A DNA stretch of 64,000 nt from assembly GCA_030272585.1 (NCBI GenBank), contig BSYQ01000001.1, positions 3,782,001 through 3,846,000 of the forward strand. Reading direction: 5' to 3'. The notes beneath the pieces are model-generated. The model ran no database searches. It worked only from the letters and a program-made list of their open reading frames with translations, and was not told the DNA's origin. A program made the translations under genes and the position numbers. This stretch comes from Bryopsis sp. KO-2023 (lineage: Eukaryota > Chlorophyta > Ulvophyceae > Bryopsidales > Bryopsidaceae). How positions within the stretch are numbered: position 1 is the first letter of the stretch; every line of letters begins with the position of its first letter. Below, piece after piece: positions 48,719 through 59,926 of this stretch.

Positions 48719-49486
48719 CTAGGTCGTAAAATCCACATTCAGTAAGGGAACCACAAGCAGTCCTGCCACCACGATAGCAACAGCAACAAGCGAAAACATA
48801 GTTCCATAATTGTTGCTCCCAGCCCCATCATTAGCTCCTCCTCCTCCTCCTGCTGCTGCTGTTCCTCTACCACCCCCATCTTTTTCTATTCTTCGTGCAC
48901 CCCGCCTGTTGGTTTCAGGTTTATCAGGTCCACCACCGTTCCCCCCAGCGCCATTATTCTCTTCCAAAGTTTCCTTCTCCTCCTCAGCCTGGGCCCTTAA
49001 CTTGTACTCATCCACCCATTCGGGAAAGAGCTCCCTGAACGCAGGGTTTCTCACGTTGAAGGCCAAGGACTGTCGAGCGAACTGCCTTTTCTTCTCCTTG
49101 CTGCAAGAAATGCTCCCCGTGGTGGGCTGGTCGTCGTACATGAACGAAAGCAAGCCTGTGAGAATCGTGCCGACGCTCCAGACAGGGTTCCAGCTCTCGG
49201 GATGGTAGTCCGTCATCGACAAACACAGCTTTGTGTTCGTCGCGAAGCGCCCGTTGGGCGTGACCATCATCAGCGAAGGCGGTTTGAATGGGTATTGTGG
49301 GGGAAAAATTATCTTTCCATGAAACACCCCGCCCTCATATTCGGTTCCTTTGCTGCCCTCCAGAACATAATGCCATTGGAGGACGTCTTTCGAGAGGGGA
49401 TGGGCCGTCACGTTCGGAACGGGTTCCTTCACAAGGGCCTTGTATTCTCGCTGCAGTCTCACCAGACAGCTTTTACTGGCGGACAT
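48719..49486 (-). CDS. UBE2J2: ER-anchored ubiquitin-conjugating enzyme, UBE2J / Ubc6 type
   Basis: E2 enzyme of ER-associated degradation, tail-anchored in the ER with its catalytic fold in the cytosol. Intronless, 255 aa. The UBC fold reads CLVRLQREYKALVKEPVPNV, LQWHYVLEGSKGTEYEGGVF, IIFPPQYPFKPPSLMM and the Ubc6-specific active site NTKLCLSMTDYHPESWNP with Cys88; there is no canonical HPN, as usual for this family. WSVGTILTGLLSFM completes the fold. An acidic, then Gly/Ala/Asn-rich linker leads to a hydrophobic tail anchor (FSLVAVAIVVAGLLVVPLL). Plant relatives UBC32-UBC34 act in ERAD and stress responses. The assignment to the UBE2J2 branch rather than UBE2J1 is by overall look. Confidence 0.95.
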   Translation of the reverse strand: MSASKSCLVRLQREYKALVKEPVPNVTAHPLSKDVLQWHYVLEGSKGTEYEGGVFHGKIIFPPQYPFKPPSLMMVTPNGRFATNTKLCLSMTDYHPESWNPVWSVGTILTGLLSFMYDDQPTTGSISCSKEKKRQFARQSLAFNVRNPAFRELFPEWVDEYKLRAQAEEEKETLEENNGAGGNGGGPDKPETNRRGARRIEKDGGGRGTAAAGGGGGANDGAGSNNYGTMFSLVAVAIVVAGLLVVPLLNVDFTT

Positions 49487-50080
49487 ACCTCAAAGAAACG
49501 ATGCGCCCGATCGGGGAGCGCAACTCAAAGTGGCAAGAACTGCGTTCCAGCTCACGCCCTCCCTCTCAAGACATGACAAATGGTATCTAATCAATTGCAC
49601 AATTCATGGAGAAACTTCCCATTGATGTTGCACACACAGGAGGAGGTCACCTTCAGCCCCACCTGAAGCAAACAAGATTAAGAAATTGCATGGAAGCCAG
49701 GAAAGCAAGGACACTACCAGTGTTGTTCCGACACATGGCATGTTGAGCGATCCCTCCACACAAATTGGAGGTCTTGAGCGATCCCTCCACACAAATTGGA
49801 GGTCGACTTTCTCTTTTTCTGGTCTATTCCAGCATGCAGGGAGTGAGGTGGCAGTGGTGGAAAGCTTTGAGAATGCAGGTGGGCTCAAGGGGGAAGATAG
49901 CGCTCTTTTTACGAAGTCGAATGTTACATGTGGAATATTCTACACCCCCCAAAAATATGCATTTCTCCACTGCAAGGGACACGAACAGCTCATGCCACAT
50001 ATGTCGGAAACGATATGTACAAAAAAACCGCCGAAAGGAAAACAGAAAACCAATCCAGACGGAAAAAGGCCGAACGGAAA
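49487..50080. other. intergenic UBE2J to LST8
   Basis: About 590 bp with the UBE2J promoter and the LST8 3' flank. Contains a 31-bp tandem repeat (49743-49804) and a short C-run (49945-49950). Confidence 0.5.
49743..49804. repeat. 31-bp tandem duplication with internal inverted repeat
   Basis: Two adjacent exact copies (49743-49773 and 49774-49804) starting TTGAGCGATCCCTCC and ending TTGGAGGTC. Each copy contains CCTCCA...TTGGAGG, which can form a small hairpin. About 260-320 bp upstream of the UBE2J ATG. Confidence 0.9.
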
Positions 50081-51034
50081 TCAATACTCCGCATCGCTCA
50101 ATGCACTGTCATTCAGCGCACAACACGTCAGTGCTTTCTGATGCCCGTTGTAAGTCCGGATGGTCCTCCTCTCTTGCTCCACACCATCGGCCAAATCCCA
50201 CAACCTGGCGGTGCAATCCGACGAAGACGTCACCAAGTATGCAGCATCCACCGAAAAAACGCAGTCCCACACCCAACGAGAATGCCCCTTCAACACGCAG
50301 TCGCACTTGAACGAACCGTCCAGATTCCACAGCTTGACCGTCTTGTCGCTGGAAGCGGTGGCCAGATGATGCACATCCGGGGAAATCAGAGCTTTGAGGA
50401 TGTGGTGTCCAGGATGAGCAACCAGCTTGTACAATGGTTCGAATCGTTGTGGATTTGAGCTGCCCCCACACATCCTCCACACGTAACATATCCCATTGCT
50501 GTTTGCTGCGACCAACAGGGATCCATCCATCGCCACCGCCATCGATCGCAATGGTGCCCCCACCTCAGGAACCAATTCGCATGTGTATCTCCCGCTGGTC
50601 ACATCCCACACTTTTATCACTCCAGACTGATCCCCAGAAATCAACTCCCCTTCGTTAGAATGCAACACCACCGTGTTCACAGGTGCTTTGCAGTTCATGT
50701 CTCGTTGGCAGCGAGAAGTCCTCAGGTCCCATATTTTTATTTTCCCATCCTCTGACCCAGAAAACATCCACTTGTTCTCCTTCTGAAACCCCACCGCCGT
50801 GACGTTGTTCGTGTGGTTTTCATACTGCACCACGGGTTGGTTGTTGGTGGACTGGACCTCGAACAGACGAATCGACGGATTGCCCGCAGCCGCGAGGAAC
50901 TTTTTGTCCGAAGTGATCTCAAGTTTGTTGGTGTGGCCAACTGCTTGGATGGTTCTGTAACAAATGCCGCTCGTCGCTTCCCAAAACTTGATCGTCTGGT
51001 CGTAGCCTGCGGTGGCCAGAACCACTGAAGACAT
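50081..51034 (-). CDS. LST8: TOR complex WD40 subunit LST8
   Basis: LST8 (mLST8/GbetaL) binds the kinase domain of TOR in TORC1 and TORC2 and stabilises it. Intronless, 317 aa, normal length. Seven WD repeats fill the protein. Diagnostic blocks are [20 protein letters not shown], the [15 protein letters not shown] repeat, [54 protein letters not shown] and [16 protein letters not shown]. These match plant and animal LST8 at corresponding blades. No signal or extra domain. LST8 is one of the few TOR components universally kept in green algae. Confidence 0.97.
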   Translation of the reverse strand: MSSVVLATAGYDQTIKFWEATSGICYRTIQAVGHTNKLEITSDKKFLAAAGNPSIRLFEVQSTNNQPVVQYENHTNNVTAVGFQKENKWMFSGSEDGKIKIWDLRTSRCQRDMNCKAPVNTVVLHSNEGELISGDQSGVIKVWDVTSGRYTCELVPEVGAPLRSMAVAMDGSLLVAANSNGICYVWRMCGGSSNPQRFEPLYKLVAHPGHHILKALISPDVHHLATASSDKTVKLWNLDGSFKCDCVLKGHSRWVWDCVFSVDAAYLVTSSSDCTARLWDLADGVEQERRTIRTYNGHQKALTCCALNDSALSDAEY

Positions 51035-51553
51035 ATTTGTCGCCGGTCATTCTTGATGCCCCCCAAAAAAGTTGGAAGTCGTACCAACTTGGTTGTACGT
51101 TTAACGTAATACGGCGGCGTCTTGGTTTCTGTCGGAGCTGACATTGCACCGACGGTCCACTGTCCGCGGCGAAGTCACTTTTCTCACTCTTTTCCATTTT
51201 TTCCGTCTCGTTTGACGTCGGTTGCTGGATTGTGCCCACTTTCTCGTTTTGCTTCTGAAATACGATCGCAGCAACTGATAAAACCTTGATTGATTGTCCA
51301 AGTTACTTCAACAGCAAAACACACTTCTTCCCTCCACACACCCCCAGCCAAAATTCATTTCAAAACGACTCATTCTTTACATCTCGAATTGCAGCACAGA
51401 GATTGATCGATACCCCCAAGCAGACCAATCTTCAACCCAGGGCAACTTTACACTTTGATGTCACTAGGATTCGATGCGTTGTTAACCTGCTGTTTAAAAA
51501 TGAAACGTTGGCTCATACAGAATCAAATAAAAGAATGGAGAGTTTTCGGGAAA
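51035..51553. other. intergenic LST8 promoter and fibrillin 3' flank
   Basis: About 520 bp between two minus-strand genes. A C-rich block on + at 51329-51346 (purine in sense) lies past the fibrillin stop. No exon recognised. Confidence 0.5.
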
Positions 51554-53346
51554 TCACGTGGATTCCCTCCGATTAAAAATAAAAGCTCCTCCGGTGCCTG
51601 AGGCGCGTCCGATCAGCATGTCCTCGTCCAGATAAGTCAGCAAATAGTTGCCGCCTTCTCTGGCGGATGGAAAGAATGGCGTCTCGCGATTTAATGGAAT
51701 GCTGAAAGCGAACTGACAGGCGACACACGATAACATTCAAATTCACAATGGAGCCAGAACGACCATGCCACAATCCCTCCGGGAAATGATGAAGGCAATG
51801 AAAGCATAAGGGAAAAAAAAAGGAAATGGAAAAACCCTGATTTCGGTTGAAAGCAGAAGGACAAAAAAAACAGGAAATGGAAAACTCCTAAATTCGATTG
51901 AAAGCAGAAGGAAAAAAAAAAAGGAAATGAAAAACCCTGAATTCGATCGACGTGAACTACCTCTTGAATTCCCATCAGAATTTGACGACTCCAATCCCCT
52001 CGGGGCAACATCGCAGGTGCAATGAGCGATTCCAATCCAGGGCTGATCTTGATGTCGCTGATGCCCGCTTTCTCAAACTTGAGATAAACCCGCTTCGAAG
52101 TCAAAACTTCATACCTTTCAATACAAAGACAAAAATGGGCATCAGACAAACCACCCATAAATTGTAACTTTCTTAACTTCGTTTACCTTTCTTATTTCTT
52201 TTTTGGGAATTGTTTTCTGCCCACCTTGCTGTGACGGTCGTTATTACGCCTTCATCTTCGATCAGTCCTGGAACGCTGTATGAAATTATGTTCTCGATGA
52301 TGCCCTCTTCTGGTGAGGAGAATTTTTGAGAAATTCTTCCGATTTTGACTGGAGACGGCAGTGGGATTCCTCCGATTGTTGGTGAAGCCCCCAGGAACAG
52401 AATTGGCAGCTGCCAGGACATCACTTTTTATTCAACAAACCAAATAAATGCCTAGCCACAATGGCAAAAATTCCACAGGTCGAGGATGTGCCTTTGTTCA
52501 AATCCAATCAAGCGATCCGATGCATCCATGCCCAAGAAACTTCTAGCACACTTCCAGGCCAAAAGGAAAAGCTTTGGTGGTGCCCTCCAGAAATGCATTC
52601 CCATCACCGCTGTTTTTGAGCAAATCCTTCTAATCATGCACCTCATCTGCTGTGTCAAAACTGAGTGTTTTGAAAACAGCTCAAAAGTAGACGGATGATT
52701 TTAAGGATAGGAACTCACCACATCGAGCGCAGTTGTGTAGATCAAATCCCACGTCCCCGCCAGTTTTTCGAAATCTACGTGTGCGGATGCTGTCTCGACT
52801 GCAACCTGGAAGCATTGAAAAATATAGGAAGCTTTTTCGGGTGGGTTTTCACATCAGCATAGGGGGAGGTGATGGACTCTTTTTTTTTGGGGGGGGGGAT
52901 GATTGGTTATTGAAGCAATGTTCCAACACAGTGGGTCCATGCAGGAGTGAAATACGAAGCTCTCTGGACTTGGAGCGCTGAAAAAGACGTCGACGTCTGC
53001 ACCTACTTGCGCCTCAGCGATGCGACCCCTCGTCGTCGAATCGGCCTTCGAACCCCGCGAAGTTCCTCCCACAAGCTCACGTAACGCATTTTTCCGGGCC
53101 GCGACGTCCAATTCCGCACCTGTTCGAACGCCAAGTCGTAAAGATTCCAACGCCAGCCTTTTCGAGACGCCCTCAGCTGCGAGTGTAACGAGAGATCGTC
53201 ACCTGCTGACCTGTCGACTCTCCGCCCGCCGAGCGCGAGACGCTCCCAGCCCGACGCCCGTTGCGTCGAAGACGACTTTGGTGGTGGCAGACTCCAGCGA
53301 CAAGAGATCTGGACGAGCCCGGAAACACAACGCACCCCAACGACAT
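51554..53346 (-). CDS. plastid lipid-associated protein (PAP/fibrillin)
   Basis: Fibrillins are plastid lipocalin-like proteins of plastoglobules, thylakoids or stroma. Six exons join in frame to 296 aa: 53346-53211, 53176-53007, 52805-52719, 52409-52225, 52114-51961 and 51712-51554 (TGA). The leader MSLGCVVFPGSSRSLVAGVC plus Arg/Ser-rich sequence looks like a chloroplast transit peptide. The PAP domain follows: ELDVAARKNALRELVGGTSR, FEKLAGTWDLIYTTALDV, PVKIGRISQKFSS and the C-terminal signature YLDEDMLIGRASGTGGAFIF. The first intron would be only 34 nt; without it the frame meets a TGA, so either a very short intron or a different first exon is required. Subclass not assigned. It is good evidence for a plastid. 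Confidence 0.88.
51811..51952. repeat. three imperfect ~50-nt tandem units in a fibrillin intron
   Basis: Units at about 51811-51858, 51859-51909 and 51910-51952. Each runs poly-A, AGGAAATG, AAACCCTGAATTCGATTG or similar, and the first two end GAAAGCAGAA. They fill the 3' part of the last intron region on + (5' part in the sense direction). Confidence 0.8.
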
Positions 53347-54173
53347 GGTTCCAACAAAAATCGTGGCGAGAAGTGAATGAGAATCCTGCGCTTCGCTTTT
53401 GGCCGTTTGTGAAGGAATCCTCCAACAGCGGCGGCGATATATATGCGACTGACCTGTCTACTACTGGCGCGAAAAATCTTTGCTGAGTTCGACTGCCAGA
53501 TTTGTCATGAAAATATCGGAGTCGCGTAAACCATCTGCAAGTCGCACAGGTCTCCTTGGACCTCACCTTTTTTTGCTGTTGGTGCAACCCTCGGAAATAA
53601 CTTTCAGTTTGGGAGCGCAGCGAAAGGCATGTACCGCTCTGTTGTACGCTAAGCCAGACTCCAGCTCGAAACGTTCGAACACACCACACACACACTCACA
53701 GATCATCAGTTTCGAGCTGCTGCGCCAGGCGTGTTGGGGGGGGGAAAGTGAGGGTTTTTTTTTCCGTGTGAGTTTGGTTAAGACGTATTCAGACTGGTTT
53801 ACCAAACGGGCGCGAAATTATCGTGGAGCACGCCGTCACATATACTGCGAATTTGCTTTTTTTCGGGGAGGAGTGTCGAACGACGCGTTTGTGCATTTTG
53901 TTCGTTCTTTTTTTTCAGCGCCGGGTCATCACGCCTCACTGCTTTGGATCGCAATCACTATTCGAAACACGGTATCACGGTCGGTATCGTGCCGCTTAGC
54001 CCTCGTTCGAAACACTCAAAAACTCGTTGGCAACAAGGGGGGTTCTTTTTTATCGACGAAACGGGAATTCGGAAGGGGTTCCCTGGGGTTGGCGAAATCG
54101 GAATTATCGTTCGGGAGAATTTGGAACACTGGCGGACGCGAGCGTTGAGCTCAGGGTTTCGCGCACCCCTGGC
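53347..54173. promoter_or_regulatory. region between divergent fibrillin (-) and phosphatase (+)
   Basis: About 830 bp, GC-rich near 53400-53700 with overlapping open frames on both strands, none with recognisable motifs. Likely promoters and 5' UTRs. Confidence 0.4.
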
Positions 54174-56386
54174 ATGGGTGGGTCGGAGGCAACGGGAGAG
54201 AAATCTTTGGGAGACCATTCGCCGCGCTCGAAGAAAGTACGCCGCGCGCTGAAAAACGCTCGGAGCCTGGTCGCAGAACTATTCGCACGAGAGAGGTTTC
54301 CCGCCAGGTGAGATTCTGTCGTCAAAGTGTGACGCTTGTCACCCCTTCCATTCCCGACAGCGACCTTCTTTTTTCGACACTTTTTGATTATCCCTCCTTT
54401 GGTTTCGGTCGCACTCGGGTGGATGGCGTCGGTTTCGTCCTTCATCGTGGGTCACTCGCCAACGGAGGGATGTGACCGGTTGAATTTTTTTTGTTGTTCC
54501 GATACTGGAACCCCGGTTTGTCGAAAATATTGTGCTGTGTGCGTGCCTCAAGTCCAAACCCAGTTTAGATATTGGCTTTTGTTTTTTTTTTCTTCCCCTC
54601 AAATACAACTGTCTACTGGGCCCCTCCCCAAGAAATCAGCCAATGTTTTTTTTTTGTGCCAATGGAGAATTTCTGGCCCACCAAGAAAGCACCTGAAAAT
54701 TAAAAAATAAGCTTCCAGATTTTTCAACCTGTAATTCTCTGGGTGAGGGGGACCCGAAAAAATGCATCCATGCATCGATAAAAAAAGAAGAAGAAAAAAA
54801 AACTGTTTTCGAGAAATGATCGATACTTTTGGGGTGGGGATTCAGATGGAATGATGATGTTGATGACAAAACCCATCAAAAATATTAATACATATCCATT
54901 TTTTTTTCTCCTTTTTTTTGGCAAATAAAAATAAATTCAGGCAGGGAACAGGAACTCGCCTTAAACGTCTTTTCGACCCGCAAGTCGCGGAGCGGTCTAC
55001 TCAAGGCAACACGTCACATGATCATGGCTCGGAGCCAGCACGAGGGTCTGCAACCGATAATAATGACGACCCCGACACCGGAGATGAAGAGAATCACTCT
55101 TTTGGGTACAACACCACCACCACCACCACCACGACCAGCAACACCACAAACAACCCCAACAACAACAACTCCCGGGGCACAAGGACGCACAAGACAGCCC
55201 TCGACACGCTATCGACCATCGACGAGGATGACTGGGATGAAGTAGACGGGGAAAATGACTTGCTTAAGACTTTCGATGATCAAGCTGCGATGGTGCAGCC
55301 TGGCCTTTTCATCGGGGCTTTTCTAGCGGAGCAGAACAAAGAAGAGCTTGAGAAAAAGGGGATCACACACATATTACAGGTGAATTTTTTCCGAAGGAGG
55401 GAAAAAAAATTAAGCCGAATGGAAACTGGAGCACATGAGCAAGTTTTTTTTTATTATTGCTTTTTTTTGGGGGGCGGGGGGGATGTCCACCAACAATTAC
55501 ATCGAAATTAGACAATCCAAGCAAGTTTTTTTGTGTGTTATATAGTGTTTTTTTTTATTTTTTGTCATAGGTTGGGGACAATTTGACACAGAGTTTCGAA
55601 GGAGAGTTTCAGTATCGGACAATATGTGTCGCCGATACGGAGGCTGCGAACCTGCTTGTGTTTTTCCGTGATTGCTTTGACTTCATTGAGGATGCCAAGG
55701 GTTCTGGAGGTACGTATTTCTTGTGGGTTTTAAAATAAATCAATACATATCCATTTTTTGTCGGGGGAAAACAAATTCTCAGCATTCGTTGGGATCAACA
55801 TTTCATCAAGCATTTTGCTACTGTGTCAAAGCTGAGTGAAATATACAAGATAATAAACGCCGAAGGTTTTGATGTTTTTTTTCGCATTACCTTGATATCT
55901 GATAACCAATGCTTGGAAGCAATCTGCGCTCATCTTTCGTACAACAGAAACCCCGGCAAAATCGAGATACTCATAATCAAAATATGGACATGAAAAAATG
56001 AGCAGCCAGTGGGAAAAAGAAGTAATTATTTTTGAGGATTCCCATTGATTCCATGCAGCTGATAAGAATGCCATCATCCAGAGTGAACCGAGTTTGTTTT
56101 TTCCTGATGGACAGGGGGTGTCCTGGTGCATTGCTTTGCGGGGATATCTCGATCTGCGACCATTTGCATTTCTTATTTGATGTGGAAACTTAGCCTCAGT
56201 CTCGGCGCCGCTCATTTCATGGTGGAGTCAGCTCGCCCATGCACCCAACCCAACGACGGGTTCAAGGCACAGCTCCAAACTTTCGAAAGTTTGGGTTGCG
56301 ATTTAGAAAGGCTGGAGCAGTGGAATGCTTCACAGCGGCCGGTCAACGCTTTCCGGGAATTGAGCTCTGACGAGTTTGACATTTAG
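54174..56386 (+). CDS. dual-specificity protein phosphatase
   Basis: A Ser/Thr/Tyr phosphatase likely acting on MAP kinases or similar substrates. Four exons, 54174-54307, 54941-55379, 55571-55709 and 56115-56386 (TAG), join to 327 aa. The first 140 residues are basic then low-complexity, with a Thr run encoded by (ACC)n near 55110-55135 and an Asn run. The catalytic domain starts at MVQPGLFIGAFLAEQNKEEL and ITHILQVGDN, carries the general-acid region ICVADTEAANLLVFF, and the P-loop HCFAGISRS with Cys244 and Arg250. SYLMWKLSLSLGAAHF and RPCTQPNDGFKAQLQ complete it. It resembles plant DsPTP1-type enzymes, though the usual Asp-x-Glu is shifted (VADTE). No kinase-interaction (rhodanese) domain, so it is an atypical small DUSP with an N-terminal extension. 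Confidence 0.93.
55110..55135 (+). repeat. (ACC)n microsatellite coding for Thr run
   Basis: In-frame ACC repeat in the phosphatase N-terminal extension, followed by an Asn-rich AAC stretch. Confidence 0.8.
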
Positions 56387-59300
56387 GGGACTTCTTAAAC
56401 AACAGCCGGTTAAAAAAAAAAACATATATATTTTCTCGAACGTGAGGAATTTCACACATCTTGGCAGAGAGAGAGAGAGAGAGAGAGCCAAAAAAAATTG
56501 CCAACAAAAACACATAGATTTCATAAGATCAAAAAAAAAAAAAAGAGGAAGAAACGAGCCAGAATTCGAAACTTGTCCACGGTTTTGGTGGGGGATCAGG
56601 GCGGCGCTGATGGAGTCAAATCAAGGGGGTTAGAAAAAAAACCAAAAAACAGAAAGCGGCCAAAAGGTGAAAAAAAAAGTTACAAAAAAGTTAAAAAAAA
56701 AACAAAGGGATACGAGAAAGCAATTGGGGAGGAGGTAAAAAAAGAAAGTCGATCCTGTGGCAACAGATATAGAAGAAGAAAGGAAAGCGAAAGAAAAAGA
56801 GTGAGATTTGTACAGCAGTTTTATCTTAAATCCCGAGTTGATATATTTTTCAGCACTACGCTCAGATGGGAACATCAGTTCATTTTGGGTACAGGGGCAG
56901 GGGCTTGCAGAGCGACGGGGTTGTCAGAATCCTCGAACATGCGGATGATCCCATCATCATGTTTTCCATCATGCATGCATCCATCACATGCATGCATGCA
57001 TGCATCCACATCAAACATTTTTTCGATGCGAATTGCTGGAATCATGCACATGGACGAGGATTTTCCCACCATCCTTGTTCACGGCACCCCATGCTGCCAT
57101 TTCTTAGATTCCGAACGGGTTTTTTTTAATTGCCTCAGCGAGAAAACCGCTGGCGGTTTTTACGAGTGTGGTTTTGCTTTAGGTTGGATTTGGGTCTGGG
57201 GGCATGGGCTAAAATTGGGGTTCCATCAACTGTGAGGAGATTTTCTGGGTGTTTTGGAAATCCTTGTCTGTAAAATGATAATGGCTGGGGAATTGGTTCT
57301 CTTGTTTTTTTGAATGTTACAAGACGCACGAAGAAAAAAAACGCTTGGCGCTGGGAGTTTTTTTTTTTTCCTTTTTTTTCAACAATTAAAAATCCTGATT
57401 GTTCCTGCCAATTGCCATCATTTGTGGGGAAGAGGGAAAGGCAAAGTTTCAATTTTCAAAAAAAACAAAAAAAAAAAGAATTGGAAAATTTGTTCTAGTC
57501 CAACCGGAGTCGGAGGGGAGGGGAGAAAAAAAAAGGAAGAAAAGAAATGAGAAGCATCAAGCTTGTGGAAAAAGAAGAAAAAAAAAAACTTTGTTAGACC
57601 CTTTTTTAAAAAAATTAGAAAAGAGGGAAAAAAAAAGAAGAAAAAGATATAACTGATTTTTTTTACAAGGAGGATGTAAAGGAAGAGAGAGAGAAACAAA
57701 AAGGAGGATATTTTCTGTGCAGGTCTTTTTTTTTTCACATTATTAATTCAGTGAAACAAGCAAAGCAAGGATCGAGGACTTTATCTAACACTTTATGACT
57801 ACCATTCGCAGCAGGTGATATCGGACAGGTTAAGATAAGGGAAAAAAAAGGAAAGAAAGAAAGAAGAAAATATATATATATATATATACATACAGTTATA
57901 TATTCACGTATTCTCCATTTCGCGATCATTAGTACATCGAAGAATGTATTTCGCTCAAGTCTCCTATCATGAATCAACAGGGTCCTTTATCCTTTGCTAT
58001 TCGACATTAATTTTTTGGGGGGAGAATAGTCGAAAACCAAAAAAAAAAAGATCGTGCTTTTTAAAGGGGAGTTAAGGAGAGAGAGAGAGAGATATACCAG
58101 GAAAAAAAAGAAAGAAGACAAAGAAAACTTTGCTTTTTTTTTTTTTTGCTTTTTTTGGGGGATGAACAGACAAAACCAGATGAGAGGAAGAGAGGTTATG
58201 ACAGGAGAGGGACTTTCGGAAAGGTGTGAGTGTGGATGGCATATTGGGATGAAACGAAAGCTAGGTGGGGATGGGTGGGGTGTAAATACGTTTTGAAAAA
58301 AAAAAAAGAAGAAAAGAAAAGAAGATATTGTTTTTGATTTTTTTTTTTGTTCTTTTTTTTTTTTAATTGGGTGGTGATGGTTTGTCAGATTTCTGTGGGT
58401 ATTAAGCCGACAGATTTTTTTTTTTTTTTTTCTGTGCCCAGGCAAAGTATGTGTCACAGGATGCTGTTAAAAATGAAGACGAAATAAGATGGAGGCCAGT
58501 AGGATTGAAAAACAAAAAGAAAAAGAAAAGAAAAACACAGGGAGAAGTGTGGTTGTACTTCTGTAATGACTGTAAAGAGACACAATACCAGATTCAAAAT
58601 TGAAAAAAAAAGAGGGGAAAAAAAACAGGTTTTTGGGAAAAAAGGGGGGGGGCGGGAAGGGAGGGAGGGAGGGAGTCGGGGGCAGAAAGGGTTTTTCCAC
58701 TTCACATATCACCATGCCAAGAGAACGGAATGATGTTAGCAGGGTTTATTCTTACACTTGCCCTTTGTGCCTAGGTTCGATCAAGAAAATCGTTTTCGAA
58801 AAGAAAAAAAGGAAGAAAAGAAAAAAAAATGAGATCAGCACTTTTTTTTTTTTTTTTTTGGTAGTGAGAATGATTTTGGAGACGTTCGCTGAATTCGTTG
58901 ACATTCGCAACAATCATTTTGACGGGGTAGCACATTGCACTTTGGGACTACATGTAGCTGAATTGAGATTCATTTGGTGTTGGGAACGAGAGAGAAAAAA
59001 AAAAAGAAAAAAAGAGAAAAAGAAAAGACAATACAAGAAAAGAAAAAATACAATAAGCGAGGAGTAGACTTCTCGAAGCCGGGAATAAGAACGAGTGTGG
59101 TGCTGGGTCCAATCATCGGAAGCAATGCAAGCCGGAAAAATTTCAAGGAACAGGAAAAAAAAAGGGAAGAAAAGACGAAAAGGGGGAAAAAGAAAAAAGA
59201 AACCAGAGAAAGAAAGAGTGAGAGAGTGTGTGACAGACAGATCTTTATAAAACAAAAAAAAAGAGAAAAAAAAAATTGACATTTGCCGATGTGTGTTGAA

Positions 59301-59926
59301 AAAAACAGAAAGAAGTAGGGGTCGAAACGGGGTGAGGGATGGTTTCGGCAGGCAGGAGCTTTTTGGGTTTTGAAAACAGAAAAAAAAAGAAGCGAAAAAA
59401 AACAAAAGGGGAAAGGGGGGGGAAGGGTTAGGGGGGTGAAAAGGAAAAGAGGGGATTTTATGCGGGGGTTTGTTTGCGAGGGTTGGGTTGGTATGTGTGT
59501 GTGTTTGTTTTTTTGTGTGTGCTCCACCTGATTGAATAAGGGGTCATCTTTGCAAGATGTGTGTGTTGTTGAATTACGGACTGCTCAATGCATGCAGACA
59601 AGAAGTTTTGGTTGCAAAGGAACAAGGGAGTGGGTTTTGAGGCATCCCTGTTGTTTTTTTTTTGTTTGTTTTAAGCACTAAGACGCGAAAATCTGGAAGA
59701 AGACCTACTTGTTGAGGGGTTTCCCTTGTTCTTGTGCACCAGACAGAATAGGAAATGTTGCTTGATGGGGGTGAAGGGAACTTTGGGATTGTTACAGACT
59801 TTGTAATATTTTGCCTTTTGATGGAAAGGAATCCATTGCAACTCGCTCCTCTGCTCCAGGTAGCGCGACACGATTTAAAAACAAGAAGAAAAAAAAGAAA
59901 ACCTGCTGAGTGTTCCACCAAAATTG
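56387..59926. other. gene-poor, purine-rich stretch, 3.5 kb
   Basis: From the phosphatase stop to about 59450 the + strand is extremely A/G-rich with long poly-A, AAAG and GGGAGG runs, and with poly-T islands. Microsatellites: (GA)n at 56466-56487, (TGCA)n at 56971-57007 and (TA)n at 57870-57888. A less biased patch at 56860-57240 shows no conserved frame. From 59500 on the sequence becomes ordinary. No gene recognised; it may be a very long 3' flank. Confidence 0.5.
56971..57007. repeat. (TGCA)n microsatellite
   Basis: Two clusters of ATGCATGCAT-type self-complementary repeats within the purine-rich desert. Confidence 0.8.

Noticed and set aside
53003..53695. 230-codon minus-strand frame overlapping the fibrillin first exons
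   Set aside because: Different frame from the PAP domain; no similarity. The fibrillin reading explains the same DNA with conserved motifs.
57310..59279. Lys-rich open frames on + and Phe-rich frames on -
   Set aside because: Artefacts of poly-A and AAAG simple sequence.
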